Source of the DNA: Cercospora beticola
Taxonomy: Eukaryota > Ascomycota > Dothideomycetes > Mycosphaerellales > Mycosphaerellaceae
NCBI RefSeq assembly: GCF_033473495.1
Contig: NC_088935.1
Span: 4,898,001 to 4,962,000 of the forward strand
Length of the DNA stretch: 64,000 nucleotides
Direction: 5' to 3'
Part shown: positions 62,653-64,000 of the stretch, in pieces
Numbering within the stretch: position 1 is the first letter of the stretch
Layout: every line of letters begins with the position of its first letter
Notes under the pieces: model-generated
What the model was told of the DNA's origin: nothing
Seen by the model: the letters and a program-made list of their open reading frames with translations, nothing else
Databases searched by the model: none
Program-made: the position numbers and the translations under genes

Positions 62653-64000
62653 ATGGGCCAAAAGCCGAAGCAATTCACAAGGCCGCCGCCGAAAAAAAAG
62701 CCTGCCAAGGCTGCTGCTCTGGTTTCGGCAGATGATTATCAAGAAGCAGCAGACTTCGAAGAGGCTGCAGGAGGCAAGCATCGTGCTGGCGACCCCGTAA
62801 AGTCTGCAAGAGCGTTCGTCCGAGCCCTTGAACTCTACGATACCGGGGTTGGAAAGCATCCAAAGGACTTTGATCTAGCGTACAACAAGGCGCGATTGGA
62901 GCTTGAAATTTCGCAACAGCCTGCTATTCTGGAGCACATTGGTGTCGAGCTACCTGCTTGGCTCGAGAGGACTCTGTTGTCTCACCAACATGCTCTGCAG
63001 TTGAATGAGGAGAACCCAGATGCTCTGTTCAACATTGCACAAGTTGAGACCTCTCTTGCGGAGCAGTTGACTGAGGATGATCGTGAGGATGAGGCAGTGC
63101 CATTTCTGGAACAGGCGATCACGCATCTGTCATCATGTTTGTCGAGACAGGAGATGATGTACGAGCAGCACAAGCTGGACTTCCCAGATACCGAGGATGG
63201 CGGTGTTGCGCTTGAGCAGCCAGAGCCAGAAGTGGCACCAGCAGCAGCGTCTGCATCAACTGGCGATGTTGATATGAAAGAACAGCAGTCGGCGATTGTC
63301 GAGACTCCCGTATCGCCAAGTGACCTACTGGATACCGTTTATGCTTCTCTCTCAGCTCTTACCACTCTCGCTCCTCTTTTAGATGAGAAGGGGTTGCAGA
63401 ATCTTGGAGATATGGCTCGACAGTTGAGCGAAACCAAAGCTCCGAGCTACATCGCTCTCCTGCCAGCCGAGGAACAGGATAAGGCCCGTATCGCCACTGC
63501 TGTCAATCGCGCATCTTTCATCGCGTCATATGCTAGCGCTCAATTCGAGCACCATATGATTGAGTTGCAACAATACGTGGAACGACTTGATGCCTTTGAA
63601 ATCCCAGGCAAAGACACAGATGCCGACGCTCTCGTTGCCGAAGCAGAAGCGCGAACAGAGTTGGTTATGTCGACCATCGACCGATTCGGCGAGTCTCCAG
63701 ATCTCCCTGCCTCTGTGTGCTGGAAAGAGCTCACGACTTCGCAAGACCTCTACAGCAAAGCCACGAAGCTCAGTACTGAGAGTGCCAAAGAGAGCAAAGC
63801 CGAAGTTTACAAGTCCAAGGGCGACTTGGAGATCTTGCGGCATCGGCTGATTCACATTCCGAAGACTGATCTCAGCGAGAATACACGAAATAGTGCTCAG
63901 ACTCTGATCAAGAATGCACAGACATATTACAAGGGGGCAATGAATCTGGCGAAGGCTGATGGAGATGAGGAGGTAGAAGAGGAGGCTCAGCAGAGGTTGG
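62653..64000 (+). CDS. TPR-like protein of unknown function (3' end outside window)
   Basis: The frame is open from the ATG at 62653 to the window end, about 449 residues. The N-terminus is basic (MGQKPKQFTRPPPKKKPAK). From about 28 to 140 there are tetratricopeptide-like helices: DYQEAADFEEAAGG, SARAFVRALELYDTGVGKHP, FDLAYNKARLELEI, LLSHQHALQLNEENPDALFN and IAQVETSLAEQL. A gap-like acidic Ala/Glu linker lies around 185-215, and helical repeats resume to the window end (LIKNAQTYYKGAMNLAKADG). This layout is seen in fungal TPR chaperone-like proteins; a ribosome-assembly or chaperone adaptor role is possible but not shown. No intron was seen in this part. The last visible residues are acidic (EVEEEAQQRL). 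Confidence 0.78.
   Translation, partial: MGQKPKQFTRPPPKKKPAKAAALVSADDYQEAADFEEAAGGKHRAGDPVKSARAFVRALELYDTGVGKHPKDFDLAYNKARLELEISQQPAILEHIGVELPAWLERTLLSHQHALQLNEENPDALFNIAQVETSLAEQLTEDDREDEAVPFLEQAITHLSSCLSRQEMMYEQHKLDFPDTEDGGVALEQPEPEVAPAAASASTGDVDMKEQQSAIVETPVSPSDLLDTVYASLSALTTLAPLLDEKGLQNLGDMARQLSETKAPSYIALLPAEEQDKARIATAVNRASFIASYASAQFEHHMIELQQYVERLDAFEIPGKDTDADALVAEAEARTELVMSTIDRFGESPDLPASVCWKELTTSQDLYSKATKLSTESAKESKAEVYKSKGDLEILRHRLIHIPKTDLSENTRNSAQTLIKNAQTYYKGAMNLAKADGDEEVEEEAQQRL

Noticed and set aside
1..64000. Secondary-metabolite cluster or mobile element
   Set aside because: The acyl-CoA synthetase, MFS genes and transcription-factor domain protein are scattered among housekeeping genes; no PKS, NRPS, terpene synthase, transposase or terminal repeats were seen.

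Overview
This window is nuclear DNA from a filamentous ascomycete. Genes are closely packed on both strands. Introns are short (about 50-95 bp) with GTRNGT donors and CAG/TAG acceptors. The families are fungal: CLU1/TIF31, Kha1, Mediator MED7, a fungal transcription-factor domain protein, DUF2985, a phospholipase B and an Aspf2/Pra1-type zincophore. Gene content and intron style suit Pezizomycotina. Dothideomycetes is my guess, not something the sequence proves.

Layout. 1-419 is the tail of a single-pass membrane protein. 1086-5495 is a zinc-scavenging locus: a ZIP zinc importer (minus, zrfC-like) and a secreted Pra1/Aspf2-like zincophore (plus) diverge from a 1.5 kb promoter. That promoter is rich in ZafA-type (CAAGGT) and PacC-type (GCCAAG) core motifs, and both proteins carry the same CHxH...C metal-binding module. 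6518-12560 holds a DUF2985 membrane protein and the large CLU protein. 12561-13839 contains a 20-bp minisatellite with an inverted arm. 13840-16956 is a divergent pair, an HP1-like chromo/chromoshadow protein and chaperonin CCT5. 17473-21076 holds an MFS transporter with a 78-bp tandem duplication across its stop codon, then an unknown protein. 21115-25072 holds a 4-coumarate-CoA-ligase-like enzyme with a peroxisomal SKL end and heme A synthase COX15. 25524-34133 holds a BTB protein, a DUF1993 protein, a DHA2-type MFS transporter, a PAP2 lipid phosphatase and MED7. 35611-38219 holds a three-exon polyglutamine protein and a transcription-factor domain protein. 39663-46000 holds phospholipase B, an unknown basic nuclear-type protein and the PP2A activator RRD1. 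47539-53340 holds a Thr-rich secreted protein and the Kha1 antiporter. 54728-64000 holds a patatin-type lipase, a cupin protein, a cytochrome b5-acyl-CoA dehydrogenase fusion, 6-phosphogluconolactonase and a TPR-like protein cut by the window end.

Most genes are unrelated housekeeping or single-function genes. The one clear functional unit is the zinc locus: the zincophore binds zinc outside the cell and the importer's histidine/cysteine-rich ectodomain presumably receives it. I saw no tRNA, rRNA, CRISPR array, transposase or secondary-metabolite cluster. Splice sites were read by eye from reading frame and consensus and have no transcript support.
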